Shown here: piece by piece, positions 1-5,341 of the stretch | How the letters are laid out: each line of letters starts with the position of its first letter | How positions within the stretch are numbered: position 1 is the stretch's first letter | From: Candidatus Poribacteria bacterium | GTDB taxonomy: Bacteria > Poribacteria > DTPJ01 | Direction: 5' to 3' | DNA: 5,341 bases | Assembly: GCA_011334435.1 (NCBI GenBank) | Contig: DTPJ01000662.1 | Coordinates: 1-5,341 of the forward strand | Position numbers and translations under genes: made by a program | The notes under the pieces: model-generated | Database searches by the model: none | The model's input: the letters and a program-made list of their open reading frames with translations, nothing else | What the model was told of the DNA's origin: nothing

Positions 1-60
1 AAAAATTTATATGATTGAGACTTATTCTAAACGATTTTGTTAAACAATATGATGCTATTC

Positions 61-840
61 TTATTGATCTTTTAGCGATTGTTCAGCATAATTCTTATAT
101 AAATCTACAATCTCATCATGGAACACACCATTAGACGAGATATAGCTTTCAACGTAGATATTCCATTTACTACCGTCCAATTGAGTTATTTTTCCGCCGG
201 CTTCCTCTACCAGAAGTCCACCAGCAGCAAAATCCCATGGTTTATCGCCATATTCAATTTGAAGATCGGCACTTCCTCTCGCTACATAAGTCAAATGTCT
301 TGTTGATGCCCCAAATACTCTGATGTTAAATATTTTTCCTACAATGTTAGCTAAAAATCCTGTTCTATGTGTAGTCTCTTTATATAATCCGCTGTCATAG
401 ATGGCAAGAGCGTTTTTCATTCCTCTTTTTGATACATAAATCCTTTCGTCGTTAAAATATGCACCTTTTCCTTTTTCTGCCCAATAAAGCTCGTTTGAGT
501 ATGGGAGATTTATAACGCCGAGAATTATCTCGCCTTTATATTCCAATGCGATGGAGACACCAAACATATTTATACCGTATATGTAGTTATGCGTTCCATC
601 CATAGGATCAATAATCCATCTATAATCAGAAGCCCTCTCCTGCAATCCAGATTCTTCACAAAGTATATCATGATCAGGATACTTAGATTTGATCATATCA
701 ATTATCTTTTTTTCAGACGCAAGATCAACGTTACTGACAAGCTCTCGTTCGCCTTTTCTATCAACTTGCTCTATTTTGCCAAAATTCTCTAATAATATTT
801 TTCCTGCCTCTTTTGCAGCAGAGATCGCTAATTCTATCAT
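61..840 (-). CDS. Inositol monophosphatase family protein (SuhB/HisN-like Mg-dependent phosphatase)
   Basis: A cytoplasmic Mg2+-dependent phosphomonoesterase of the inositol monophosphatase/FIG superfamily, 259 residues, the usual length. The metal-site signatures are all visible: CEES (E62), WIIDPMDGT at 75-83 (D78 and D81 as metal ligands, T83), and PWDFAAGGLLVEEAGG at 201-216 (D203 as ligand). E196 sits seven residues before D203, as E213 does before D220 in human IMPA1. The catalytic set is therefore complete and the enzyme should be active. The substrate cannot be read from sequence: inositol-1-phosphate, fructose-1,6-bisphosphate, histidinol phosphate and related sugar phosphates are all handled by close relatives. 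The start is fixed by an in-frame TGA just upstream (844-846) and an AGGA site about 10 bases before the ATG. It is the last visible gene of the operon, 37 bases after the DUF4861 gene. Family is near certain; the specific symbol (suhB, hisN) is not. Confidence 0.95.
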   Translation of the reverse strand: MIELAISAAKEAGKILLENFGKIEQVDRKGERELVSNVDLASEKKIIDMIKSKYPDHDILCEESGLQERASDYRWIIDPMDGTHNYIYGINMFGVSIALEYKGEIILGVINLPYSNELYWAEKGKGAYFNDERIYVSKRGMKNALAIYDSGLYKETTHRTGFLANIVGKIFNIRVFGASTRHLTYVARGSADLQIEYGDKPWDFAAGGLLVEEAGGKITQLDGSKWNIYVESYISSNGVFHDEIVDLYKNYAEQSLKDQ

Positions 841-850
841 TTTTCACAAT

Positions 851-854
851 TCCT
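851..854 (-). promoter_or_regulatory. Ribosome binding site for the IMPase-family gene
   Basis: The minus strand reads AAAGGAATTGTGAAAA directly before the ATG at 840. The AGGA core lies 10 bases upstream, a slightly long but workable spacing. A TTG codon in frame between them is followed at once by TGA, so it cannot serve as start, and the ATG at 840 is the only reasonable choice. Confidence 0.6.
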
Positions 855-877
855 TTCTTTATTAGTATGATTTTAGC

Positions 878-2101
878 TTATTTATCACGATCTTTTTTTA
901 CAGGCATAATTGTCACTGTGATCGGATTTTTTATTTTATCAGCGATGGATAAGACCAATTCAGAGAACTCATTAGAATTCTTCGCCCCGTTCTCGCCATT
1001 TCCATAAGAAGATAAAAACCAATAGGATATTTCGTTATCTGAACCCGGATTTAAAACTGCAAGATAAGAGTTGTCATTTTCATGGAAAGAATCAAAACTC
1101 TCTGTCGGATAAATCAATGCTAATCCCAAATTATCGTTAAGCAATGATTGCTGACCGTAAGAATAAAATAGCCCTTTTTTCTCATTTTTTATAATAGACG
1201 TCTGCTTTGACTTTGCAAATCCTGTTGCGATCTTGATCGGCATATCTGACCCCTTGATTTTAATGTTTCCAGTTGACCATACTTGCCCTGCAAAGATTGA
1301 GTAAGTAGCTGTAACTCTGAGACTTTTTTCTCCAAAATCCCATTTGTCATATATTACTTGTGCGATAGACCTGACAGGTCCATCAGCTATAATCATAGTA
1401 TATCTCGGCGTATTTGGTTCGGGTTTGACAAGCTTTCCATCGCTCCAAAGACCAAAACCTCCACATCCTATCCCATTTCCGCCATCTAAGACTAATTTTG
1501 TTGACGAAGTTGATGGATTTAATATAAATTTATCCAAAGATAATCCTATTTTCTGCTTCCCAAAAACGCTTATGGAATTTCGTTGATCTGGATAAAGCCT
1601 ATATCCAATGAATTCTGTTTCCCAGCCGATCCCTTCATATTCAGGGTGAATAGCAGAACGAGTTCGTTTTTTATGTCCTAACGTCACTGCCCTATTTTCA
1701 GGCGATTCTGGAGAATATCTAATTATAATTCTCTTTTTCTCCTTTGGCTCAATATCCATAATCATAGCAATTTCATCGCCAATGCCGTCATTATCAGTAT
1801 CATCTAACTGACAAGGGACCTCTTGGTTAGTATCTGCATAAAGAACTATAAAGGTATTTTGAGAAAAATCTTCCGCCATCTCCTTTATGTCAGATACTTT
1901 AAGGACGATGAATTCATCTGTCCTTTTAATTTGGAGGGGATTTTCAACTATCATCTCAATTTGAGGGATGCTTCTCCGTTTCCCACCCGGAAGGCTACAC
2001 CCGGAGACAAGCGTTATGATTATCAATGAAAATATTAATATGGATAGGCAAGTCTTATAGAAGCATTCAAATTTTTTAGACTCTTGCACTTTATCTGTCA
2101 T
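878..2101 (-). CDS. DUF4861-like secreted lipoprotein
   Basis: A 407-residue exported protein. Residues 1-16 form a mildly charged n-region, 17-33 a hydrophobic core (LSILIFSLIIITLV), and VSGC at 32-35 a lipobox with C35 as the likely lipidated cysteine. The mature protein looks like the DUF4861 family: an N-terminal beta-rich stretch containing QLDDTDNDGIGDE (98-110), the phrase GWETEFIGYRLY (159-170), and GGFGLWSDGKLV (214-225), which resembles the GAGGLALW-DGKLY segment of that family. DUF4861 proteins are often found in polysaccharide-utilisation loci beside unsaturated-uronyl hydrolases and lyases, but their biochemical activity is not established as far as I know. No catalytic residues can be assigned. 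The family call is from remembered motifs, not a profile search. The gene overlaps the dehydrogenase stop by ATGA and has a strong Shine-Dalgarno, so it is probably translated together with that gene. No polysaccharide lyase or glycoside hydrolase is in the window. Confidence 0.75.
   Translation of the reverse strand: MTDKVQESKKFECFYKTCLSILIFSLIIITLVSGCSLPGGKRRSIPQIEMIVENPLQIKRTDEFIVLKVSDIKEMAEDFSQNTFIVLYADTNQEVPCQLDDTDNDGIGDEIAMIMDIEPKEKKRIIIRYSPESPENRAVTLGHKKRTRSAIHPEYEGIGWETEFIGYRLYPDQRNSISVFGKQKIGLSLDKFILNPSTSSTKLVLDGGNGIGCGGFGLWSDGKLVKPEPNTPRYTMIIADGPVRSIAQVIYDKWDFGEKSLRVTATYSIFAGQVWSTGNIKIKGSDMPIKIATGFAKSKQTSIIKNEKKGLFYSYGQQSLLNDNLGLALIYPTESFDSFHENDNSYLAVLNPGSDNEISYWFLSSYGNGENGAKNSNEFSELVLSIADKIKNPITVTIMPVKKDRDK
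1772..1801 (-). other. Calcium-loop-like DxDxDG motif in the DUF4861-like protein
   Basis: Residues 101-110 read DTDNDGIGDE, an acidic loop with Asp at positions 1, 3, 5 and 9. It matches the pattern of EF-hand-like/thrombospondin type 3 calcium loops (DxDxDGxxD). It sits on the mature side of the lipobox, so it would face a calcium-containing compartment. A similar D-x-D-G-D stretch is, from memory, common near the N-terminus of DUF4861 proteins. Calcium binding is an inference from the pattern. Confidence 0.45.
2098..2101 (-). promoter_or_regulatory. ATGA stop/start overlap coupling dehydrogenase and DUF4861 genes
   Basis: On the minus strand the bases 2101-2098 read ATGA: ATG starts the DUF4861-like lipoprotein and TGA ends the dehydrogenase. 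This arrangement usually means translational coupling, with terminating ribosomes re-initiating on the next gene, and points to co-expression of the two products. Confidence 0.85.
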
Positions 2102-3084
2102 TCTTTCTCCTTTATCACATCTAAAACTTCTGGATTAACAAGCGATCTTGGCAAACCGCCCTTTAGCACAGCAACTATCGCGCGGGTAGTTTCAAGCCCT
2201 AAAAGCCTGTTTGAGTCCTCAGAATAAAATGCAGAATGCGGTGTAACAATGAAATTATCAAGAAGAAAAAGAGGGTTATTTGGTGATGGCGGTTCATTTT
2301 CAAATACATCAACAGCGGCGCCTGCAATAGTTCCAGCTTTTAACGCCCCGTAAAGTGCAGAATCATCAATGATTGCTCCTCTCGCAGTGTTGATCAGGAA
2401 AGCGGATTTTTTCATCTTGCGAAGCTCGTTTCTGCCGATCATGTGATAGGTTTCATCAGTCAAAGGTGCGTGTATAGAGATAAAATCTGATGTGCTTAGC
2501 AAAGTATCAAAATCAACAAATGTTACATCAAGATCAGTTTCAGAGACGTAAGGATCATAAGCTTGAACTTTGAAACCAAGCCCAAGAGCTTTTTTTGCTG
2601 TTGCAGAGCCGATCCTACCAAGCCCAATTATACCGACTATTTGATTAGCGTTTTTATAGATCGGAGATGCAGAACGATGATCCCATATCCCTGACTTGAC
2701 AATTTTATTTAGCATAACTATTTTTCTGGAAAGTGCCATTATAAACGCTATTGCTTGGGCGGATACCTCGTCAATGCAATAATCTGGGACATTTGCGACC
2801 ATAATTCCATGCTCGGTAGCGGATTTTACGTCAATGTTGTCATATCCTACGCCGAAACGTGCTATGATCTTGCATTTATTTAGATTTCTTATCACTTTTC
2901 TTGTTATTTTCGCATGTTGAACCATCAAACCGTCTGCATCTTTTGTGACCGCTATTATTTCGTCTTCGGTTCTACAATCTGCTATCACCAATTCTGCATC
3001 AATTTCGTCTAATTCTGATTTCTCTGGTCCAACAGTTGGGTGATAAGAGTCAGTATAGACAACCTTGAATTTCTTTGATTCCAT
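2098..3084 (-). CDS. D-isomer-specific 2-hydroxyacid dehydrogenase, CtBP-like / phosphoglycerate dehydrogenase-like
   Basis: An NAD-dependent cytoplasmic oxidoreductase of 328 residues, interconverting a D-2-hydroxyacid and a 2-oxoacid. The Rossmann dinucleotide loop is GLGRIG at 154-159, with D177 at the end of the next strand (QAYDPY), which favours NAD over NADP. The catalytic triad is complete: R235 in NTARG, E264 in FENEPP and H283 in TPHSAFYSE. The outer substrate domain includes the RFGVGYDNID loop at 76-85. The HSAFYSE sequence after the catalytic histidine resembles the H-x-A-W-Y-S-E of eukaryotic CtBP and its prokaryotic relatives, rather than the H-x-G of typical SerA or GhrA. There is no C-terminal ACT domain, so if it is a phosphoglycerate dehydrogenase it is the short, non-serine-regulated form. 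Glyoxylate, hydroxypyruvate or sugar-acid substrates are equally possible. The start ATG has a GGAG site 8 bases upstream. It lies 13 bases after the chaperone gene. Confidence 0.93.
   Translation of the reverse strand: MESKKFKVVYTDSYHPTVGPEKSELDEIDAELVIADCRTEDEIIAVTKDADGLMVQHAKITRKVIRNLNKCKIIARFGVGYDNIDVKSATEHGIMVANVPDYCIDEVSAQAIAFIMALSRKIVMLNKIVKSGIWDHRSASPIYKNANQIVGIIGLGRIGSATAKKALGLGFKVQAYDPYVSETDLDVTFVDFDTLLSTSDFISIHAPLTDETYHMIGRNELRKMKKSAFLINTARGAIIDDSALYGALKAGTIAGAAVDVFENEPPSPNNPLFLLDNFIVTPHSAFYSEDSNRLLGLETTRAIVAVLKGGLPRSLVNPEVLDVIKEKE
2107..2112 (-). promoter_or_regulatory. Strong Shine-Dalgarno AAGGAG for the DUF4861-like gene
   Basis: The minus strand has AAGGAG followed by five bases (AAAGA) and then the ATG at 2101. 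It lies inside the last codons of the dehydrogenase gene. A near-consensus site here supports the ATG at 2101 as the true start even though it overlaps the upstream stop. Confidence 0.8.
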
Positions 3085-3092
3085 ATCTCTCT

Positions 3093-3096
3093 CTCC
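3093..3096 (-). promoter_or_regulatory. Ribosome binding site for the dehydrogenase gene
   Basis: The entire 13-base gap between the chaperone stop and the dehydrogenase ATG reads CGGAGAGAGAGAT on the minus strand. GGAG lies 8 bases from the ATG. The gap has no room for a promoter, so the two genes share a transcript. Confidence 0.75.
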
Positions 3097-3097
3097 G

Positions 3098-4024
3098 TTA
3101 TTTTTTTATTTGATAGATAATTTTTATTTCCGCTATTTCACGCTTTTTTTTGATTTCTGCTTCCAAATCCGCCTTTATCTTCTGTTTGCGAATTTGTGCC
3201 TGTATCTGATCCTTTACTTCATTGAAGGTAGCTTGCCGAGATGCTCTACGATCATTCAGTTTGATTATGTAATACCCTTCTGATGTCTCAATTATACCGC
3301 TAATATCACCGACATTCATATTAGCGACTATTCCTGCAAGTTCAATTGGCTTGATCTGATCTATACTAATGTAACCCGTCCTTAAACTATTTGGATACTT
3401 TAAGAAATCAGAATCCTTTTTCAGCATTTCTAATGTCTCTTCTGCATTATTCTTTATTTTCTGTTTTAATGATTGATCAGAATTCGGCTCTAATTTGAAA
3501 AATAGCTGATCCATTTGGATAGATTCTGGTATTATGAATTTAGCTTTATTTTGCTCAAAAAATGCTGTTGCTTCGCCTTCAAGCTCGGATTCTCTTATGA
3601 ATTGCCCAAATCTTCTTTCTACCATTTTTCTGATCATGATCTCTTCTGATAATTTCGTCTGAAGATCATCAAGGCTCATTCCTTGTCTTTTTAGGGTCTT
3701 CGTTAGTTCATCATTTGACGAAAAATTTGAGTTTATTCTTGCCATTTCTATTTTCAATTCTTCTTCGTTTACAAAAATGCCGAGTTTTCTTGCCTCTTGT
3801 AGTTTGATTTTGTGATCAATAACATAATCAAGGGCTTGTTCTGGGGATTTTGGACGTTCGTCAGGATTGATCCAGAAGGCATTCATCGCGTCTTCTAACA
3901 TGCTCATAGTTATAGGTTCGTTATTGACCACAGCCACGAGATAATCAATTAACTCTGATTGACTGTGGTTGTTTATCATCAAAAACATGAAAATAATTAT
4001 TAGAAGAAACAAATATCTTAGCAT
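3098..4024 (-). CDS. SurA-like periplasmic chaperone with degenerate parvulin (PPIase) domain
   Basis: A 308-residue exported protein. Residues 4-17 are a hydrophobic signal or anchor (YLFLLIIIFMFLMI), with no lipobox cysteine. From residue 27 to about 160 it follows the SurA N-terminal chaperone fold: VAVVNNEPITMSMLE (30-44) matches the VVNDEVIT-S-LE opening of the family, followed by LDYVIDHKIKLQEARKLGI (65-83) and the helical DDLQTKLSEEI segment (119-129). Residues 165-258 align with a parvulin domain (IQMDQLFFKL ... SEGYYIIKL), and 262-295 form a charged helix that would pack back on the SurA_N core. The parvulin ARHILV histidine appears replaced (D172/Q173) and the FGYHII histidine is Y252, so isomerase activity is doubtful. 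The likely role is chaperoning outer-membrane or periplasmic proteins. The ATG has only a weak AGAGA directly upstream, so the start is less certain than others here. It follows the TPR gene by 43 bases. Confidence 0.88.
   Translation of the reverse strand: MLRYLFLLIIIFMFLMINNHSQSELIDYLVAVVNNEPITMSMLEDAMNAFWINPDERPKSPEQALDYVIDHKIKLQEARKLGIFVNEEELKIEMARINSNFSSNDELTKTLKRQGMSLDDLQTKLSEEIMIRKMVERRFGQFIRESELEGEATAFFEQNKAKFIIPESIQMDQLFFKLEPNSDQSLKQKIKNNAEETLEMLKKDSDFLKYPNSLRTGYISIDQIKPIELAGIVANMNVGDISGIIETSEGYYIIKLNDRRASRQATFNEVKDQIQAQIRKQKIKADLEAEIKKKREIAEIKIIYQIKK
3251..3532 (-). other. Degenerate parvulin domain within the SurA-like protein
   Basis: Residues 165-258 keep the order of a parvulin fold: strand IQMDQLFFKL, a helix of about 25 residues, DSDFLKYPNS, TGYISIDQIKP, NVGDISGIIETSEGYYIIKL. 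They lack both conserved histidines and the long GGDLG loop. Only a short LRTGYIS remains where that loop would be. The alignment was made by eye. Confidence 0.6.
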
Positions 4025-4067
4025 TCTCTATAAGCGGTTTTTAAGCTATGTTAATAGACAATAGAAA

Positions 4068-5294
4068 CTATTTGATTGATTCAGGAGTAGATGCCCCCGG
4101 CATTTTCTGTTGCGTGGTTTGAAGATTTATTATATAAGACTTATCAATCTTGTCAGCTGGTTGATTTGGCGTTGACATAGGATTAGGAAAGTCTGTCAAA
4201 AGTTTCTGATATGCCTCAATGGCTCTTGCATAATCGCGTTGTCCTTCGTAAAGCTGTCCTACTTGGTATTGAGCTTTCTTTCTGGTGTCATAATCATATT
4301 GCTTGTTATCTGCGATCCTCTGATAAACTTCTATGGCGTTTTTGACATTTTTCAATTTTTTCAGATATATATCAGCCATAAATTCTTCTGCCCTACTGAG
4401 ATAACGACTCTCAGGGTATTCACTGATAAATTTCTTTAAGCTGGAGATCGCCTTCTGGTCATTTCCCTGCCTTTCATATATTGATGCCATCATTATCTTA
4501 GATTCCTCTATAAACTCGCTTTTTGGATAGTTATTTATAAGTTTTTCAAACGCAGTAAGTGCTTCGGGATATTTGTCTTCGGTAAAATATGCTGCTGCGA
4601 TATTAAATTGTGCTTTATCCGCTGAATCTGAACTTGGGTATTTTTGTATTACCTCTTCTAATAGTTTTATTCCATCTGCATAGTTTTTCTTGTTAATTTC
4701 AATAACACCTCTATAAGTGTATGAATCATCTACGAGATCACTTTTGGGGTAACGTTTTTCAAATTCCTGAAATTCTAACGATGCCTCTTCCCACTTGCCA
4801 AGCGAATAACGACTCATAGCAGAATTGAAAAGAGCTTTTTCAGCTAGGATATTATCTGGATAATTGGATATTATCTTTGCAAATTCCGCTATAGCAGAGA
4901 CAAAATCCCCTTTATCATAATATCCCATTCCAATAGTATAGATTGATGGGACGACATATTCGCTGTCTGGATAATCACGGATTAATCTTCTATAGAGCAA
5001 AATAGCTTCTTCTTCTGACGGATCAATTTTAGAAGCTAACCTGAATATCGCATCATCAGCCCATCTGCTATCGGGATATTTTTCAAACACATTTCTATAT
5101 AACTCTGCAAGTTTTCCTAATTTTTTAGGATCGTTGATGTCCCATTCCGCGGATGCGTTTTCTGCCTTTGCAAAGGCTTTTTGTGCATCTTGATAATACT
5201 GTCCGCCCTTTTCTCTTGCTACCAAAGAAACTATGATCATTATTATAATAAGGACAACTATAACAGCGTCAATGATAAGGTATAATCTTTTCAA
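4068..5294 (-). CDS. Membrane-anchored TPR-repeat protein (BamD/YbgF-style repeats)
   Basis: A protein of 408 residues if begun at the TTG at 5294-5292, or 411 from the GTG at 5303 (numbers below use the latter). Residues 8-28 are a single hydrophobic helix preceded by Lys-Arg, a signal anchor placing the rest in the periplasm. From about 60 to 372 it is all-helical TPR. Tyr-Pro pairs that open each repeat occur at 76, 111, 148, 185, 222, 259 and 296, with a variant FP at 372; the six from 111 to 296 are exactly 37 residues apart. This YP-x-S and A-x-F pattern resembles outer-membrane assembly TPR proteins such as BamD and YbgF/CpoB, but there is no lipobox, so it is not a canonical BamD. The last 35 or so residues (from 374) are Pro/Ser/Gln/Thr-rich and probably disordered. 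It most likely scaffolds protein-protein contacts in envelope assembly. TTG is preferred because GAGGTGG lies five bases before it. The frame is open to the window edge, so a longer N-terminus cannot be excluded. Confidence 0.88.
   Translation of the reverse strand: MKRLYLIIDAVIVVLIIIMIIVSLVAREKGGQYYQDAQKAFAKAENASAEWDINDPKKLGKLAELYRNVFEKYPDSRWADDAIFRLASKIDPSEEEAILLYRRLIRDYPDSEYVVPSIYTIGMGYYDKGDFVSAIAEFAKIISNYPDNILAEKALFNSAMSRYSLGKWEEASLEFQEFEKRYPKSDLVDDSYTYRGVIEINKKNYADGIKLLEEVIQKYPSSDSADKAQFNIAAAYFTEDKYPEALTAFEKLINNYPKSEFIEESKIMMASIYERQGNDQKAISSLKKFISEYPESRYLSRAEEFMADIYLKKLKNVKNAIEVYQRIADNKQYDYDTRKKAQYQVGQLYEGQRDYARAIEAYQKLLTDFPNPMSTPNQPADKIDKSYIINLQTTQQKMPGASTPESIK
4308..4973 (-). repeat. 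Tandem array of 37-residue TPR units
   Basis: Six consecutive units of exactly 37 residues (111 bases) start at Tyr-Pro residues 111, 148, 185, 222, 259 and 296. Each has the form YP-x-S, an acidic/Ala helix, then a Tyr or Phe-containing second helix ending in a lysine-rich or polar turn. The units share little identity beyond the repeat consensus, so this is an old protein-level repeat and not a recent DNA duplication. Two outlying units at 76 and about 336 flank it with different spacing. Confidence 0.85.
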
Positions 5295-5299
5295 GTCAA

Positions 5300-5306
5300 C
5301 CACCTC
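5300..5306 (-). promoter_or_regulatory. Shine-Dalgarno GAGGTGG that selects the TTG start
   Basis: The minus strand reads TTTAGAGGTGGTTGACTTG. GAGGTGG is close to the anti-16S consensus and lies five bases before TTG at 5294-5292. If GTG at 5303 were the start it would be inside this site and would have no separate Shine-Dalgarno. The TTG start also gives a clean Lys-Arg n-region followed by the hydrophobic helix. Confidence 0.7.
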
Positions 5307-5341
5307 TAAAATTTCTTTCCAGACCGATCCCGCATATATCT
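5306..5341 (-). CDS. Possible C-terminal tail of an upstream gene (partial)
   Basis: In one minus-strand frame the window edge runs as RYMRDRSGKKF and ends with TAG at 5308-5306, eleven bases before the preferred TTG start of the TPR gene. This spacing fits the tight packing of the operon. The tail is basic and has no recognisable family. A second frame (ending ERNFRGG, TGA at 5298-5296) is also open, and so is the TPR frame itself, so the assignment is weak. Confidence 0.3.
   Translation of the reverse strand, partial: RYMRDRSGKKF

Noticed and set aside
1..60. Possible terminator or next gene after the phosphatase
   Set aside because: Only a tiny TTGTT/AACAA inverted repeat with a one-base loop is present, with no GC stem and no adjacent T-run. 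No start codon with ribosome site is seen before the window edge.
118..1007. Short plus-strand open frames (118-306, 589-792, 813-1007) opposite the phosphatase and the end of the lipoprotein gene
   Set aside because: They lie opposite well-supported genes with clear motifs and show no recognisable family or domain; they are antisense shadows.
1344..2029. Plus-strand open frames (1344-1586, 1823-2029) opposite the DUF4861-like gene
   Set aside because: The minus-strand gene has a signal peptide, lipobox, strong ribosome site and family-like motifs; the plus-strand peptides have none of these.
3065..3283. Plus-strand frame opposite the dehydrogenase start and chaperone end
   Set aside because: Phe/Leu/Tyr-rich product is what the reverse complement of a lysine-rich, AT-rich C-terminus gives; no gene evidence.
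3632..3642. Palindrome GATCATGATC
   Set aside because: Inside a conserved coding region and explained by codon choice; no second copy suggesting an operator was noticed.
4025..4067. Possible promoter in the 43-base gap before the chaperone gene (TTGTCT and TATAGA)
   Set aside because: The spacing between the two boxes is about 23 bases, too long for a sigma-70 promoter, and TATAGA nearly touches the start codon. AT-rich DNA gives such matches by chance.
4239..4439. Plus-strand frame opposite the TPR gene
   Set aside because: Hydrophobic composition is again the shadow of a charged helical protein; overlapped by the clear TPR repeat array.
61..5341. Mobile element, CRISPR array, defence or toxin-antitoxin system
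   Set aside because: No direct DNA repeats, terminal inverted repeats, transposase, integrase, nuclease or small gene pair were found; every gene fits ordinary metabolic or envelope families.

Overview
All five clear genes lie on the minus strand, so the transcript runs from high to low coordinates. They are packed into what looks like one operon, with gaps of 43, 13, 37 and, once, minus 4 bases. The DNA is AT-rich (roughly 35-40% GC by eye). Shine-Dalgarno sites are clear before four of the five genes and weak before the chaperone gene. The proteins include a lipoprotein signal with a lipobox cysteine, a SurA-like periplasmic folding factor and a membrane-anchored TPR protein of the BamD/YbgF style. 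Together these suggest a Gram-negative (two-membrane) bacterium. I cannot name the phylum from the sequence; an uncultured lineage is plausible but is only a guess.

Layout in transcription order. (1) About 5306-5341 is too short to identify; it may be the tail of an upstream gene. (2) 4068-5294 (or 5303) encodes an inner-membrane-anchored protein with a regular array of 37-residue TPR repeats. (3) 3098-4024 encodes an exported SurA-type chaperone whose parvulin domain has lost the usual histidines. (4) 2098-3084 encodes a D-isomer-specific 2-hydroxyacid dehydrogenase of the CtBP-like/phosphoglycerate dehydrogenase-like group. (5) 878-2101 encodes a DUF4861-like lipoprotein that overlaps gene 4 by ATGA. 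(6) 61-840 encodes an inositol-monophosphatase-family phosphatase. The last 60 bases (1-60) hold no gene, terminator or repeat that I can support.

The operon joins two themes. The first two genes are envelope-biogenesis proteins: a TPR scaffold and a periplasmic chaperone. The last three look metabolic: a NAD-dependent hydroxyacid dehydrogenase, a lipoprotein of a family known near polysaccharide-degradation genes, and a Mg-dependent phosphomonoesterase that usually acts on sugar or polyol phosphates. The dehydrogenase and DUF4861 genes are the most tightly coupled pair. A shared pathway is inference only. I see no mobile element, CRISPR array, RNA gene, frameshift or anything that amounts to a new defence or mobile system. 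The observations below are modest.
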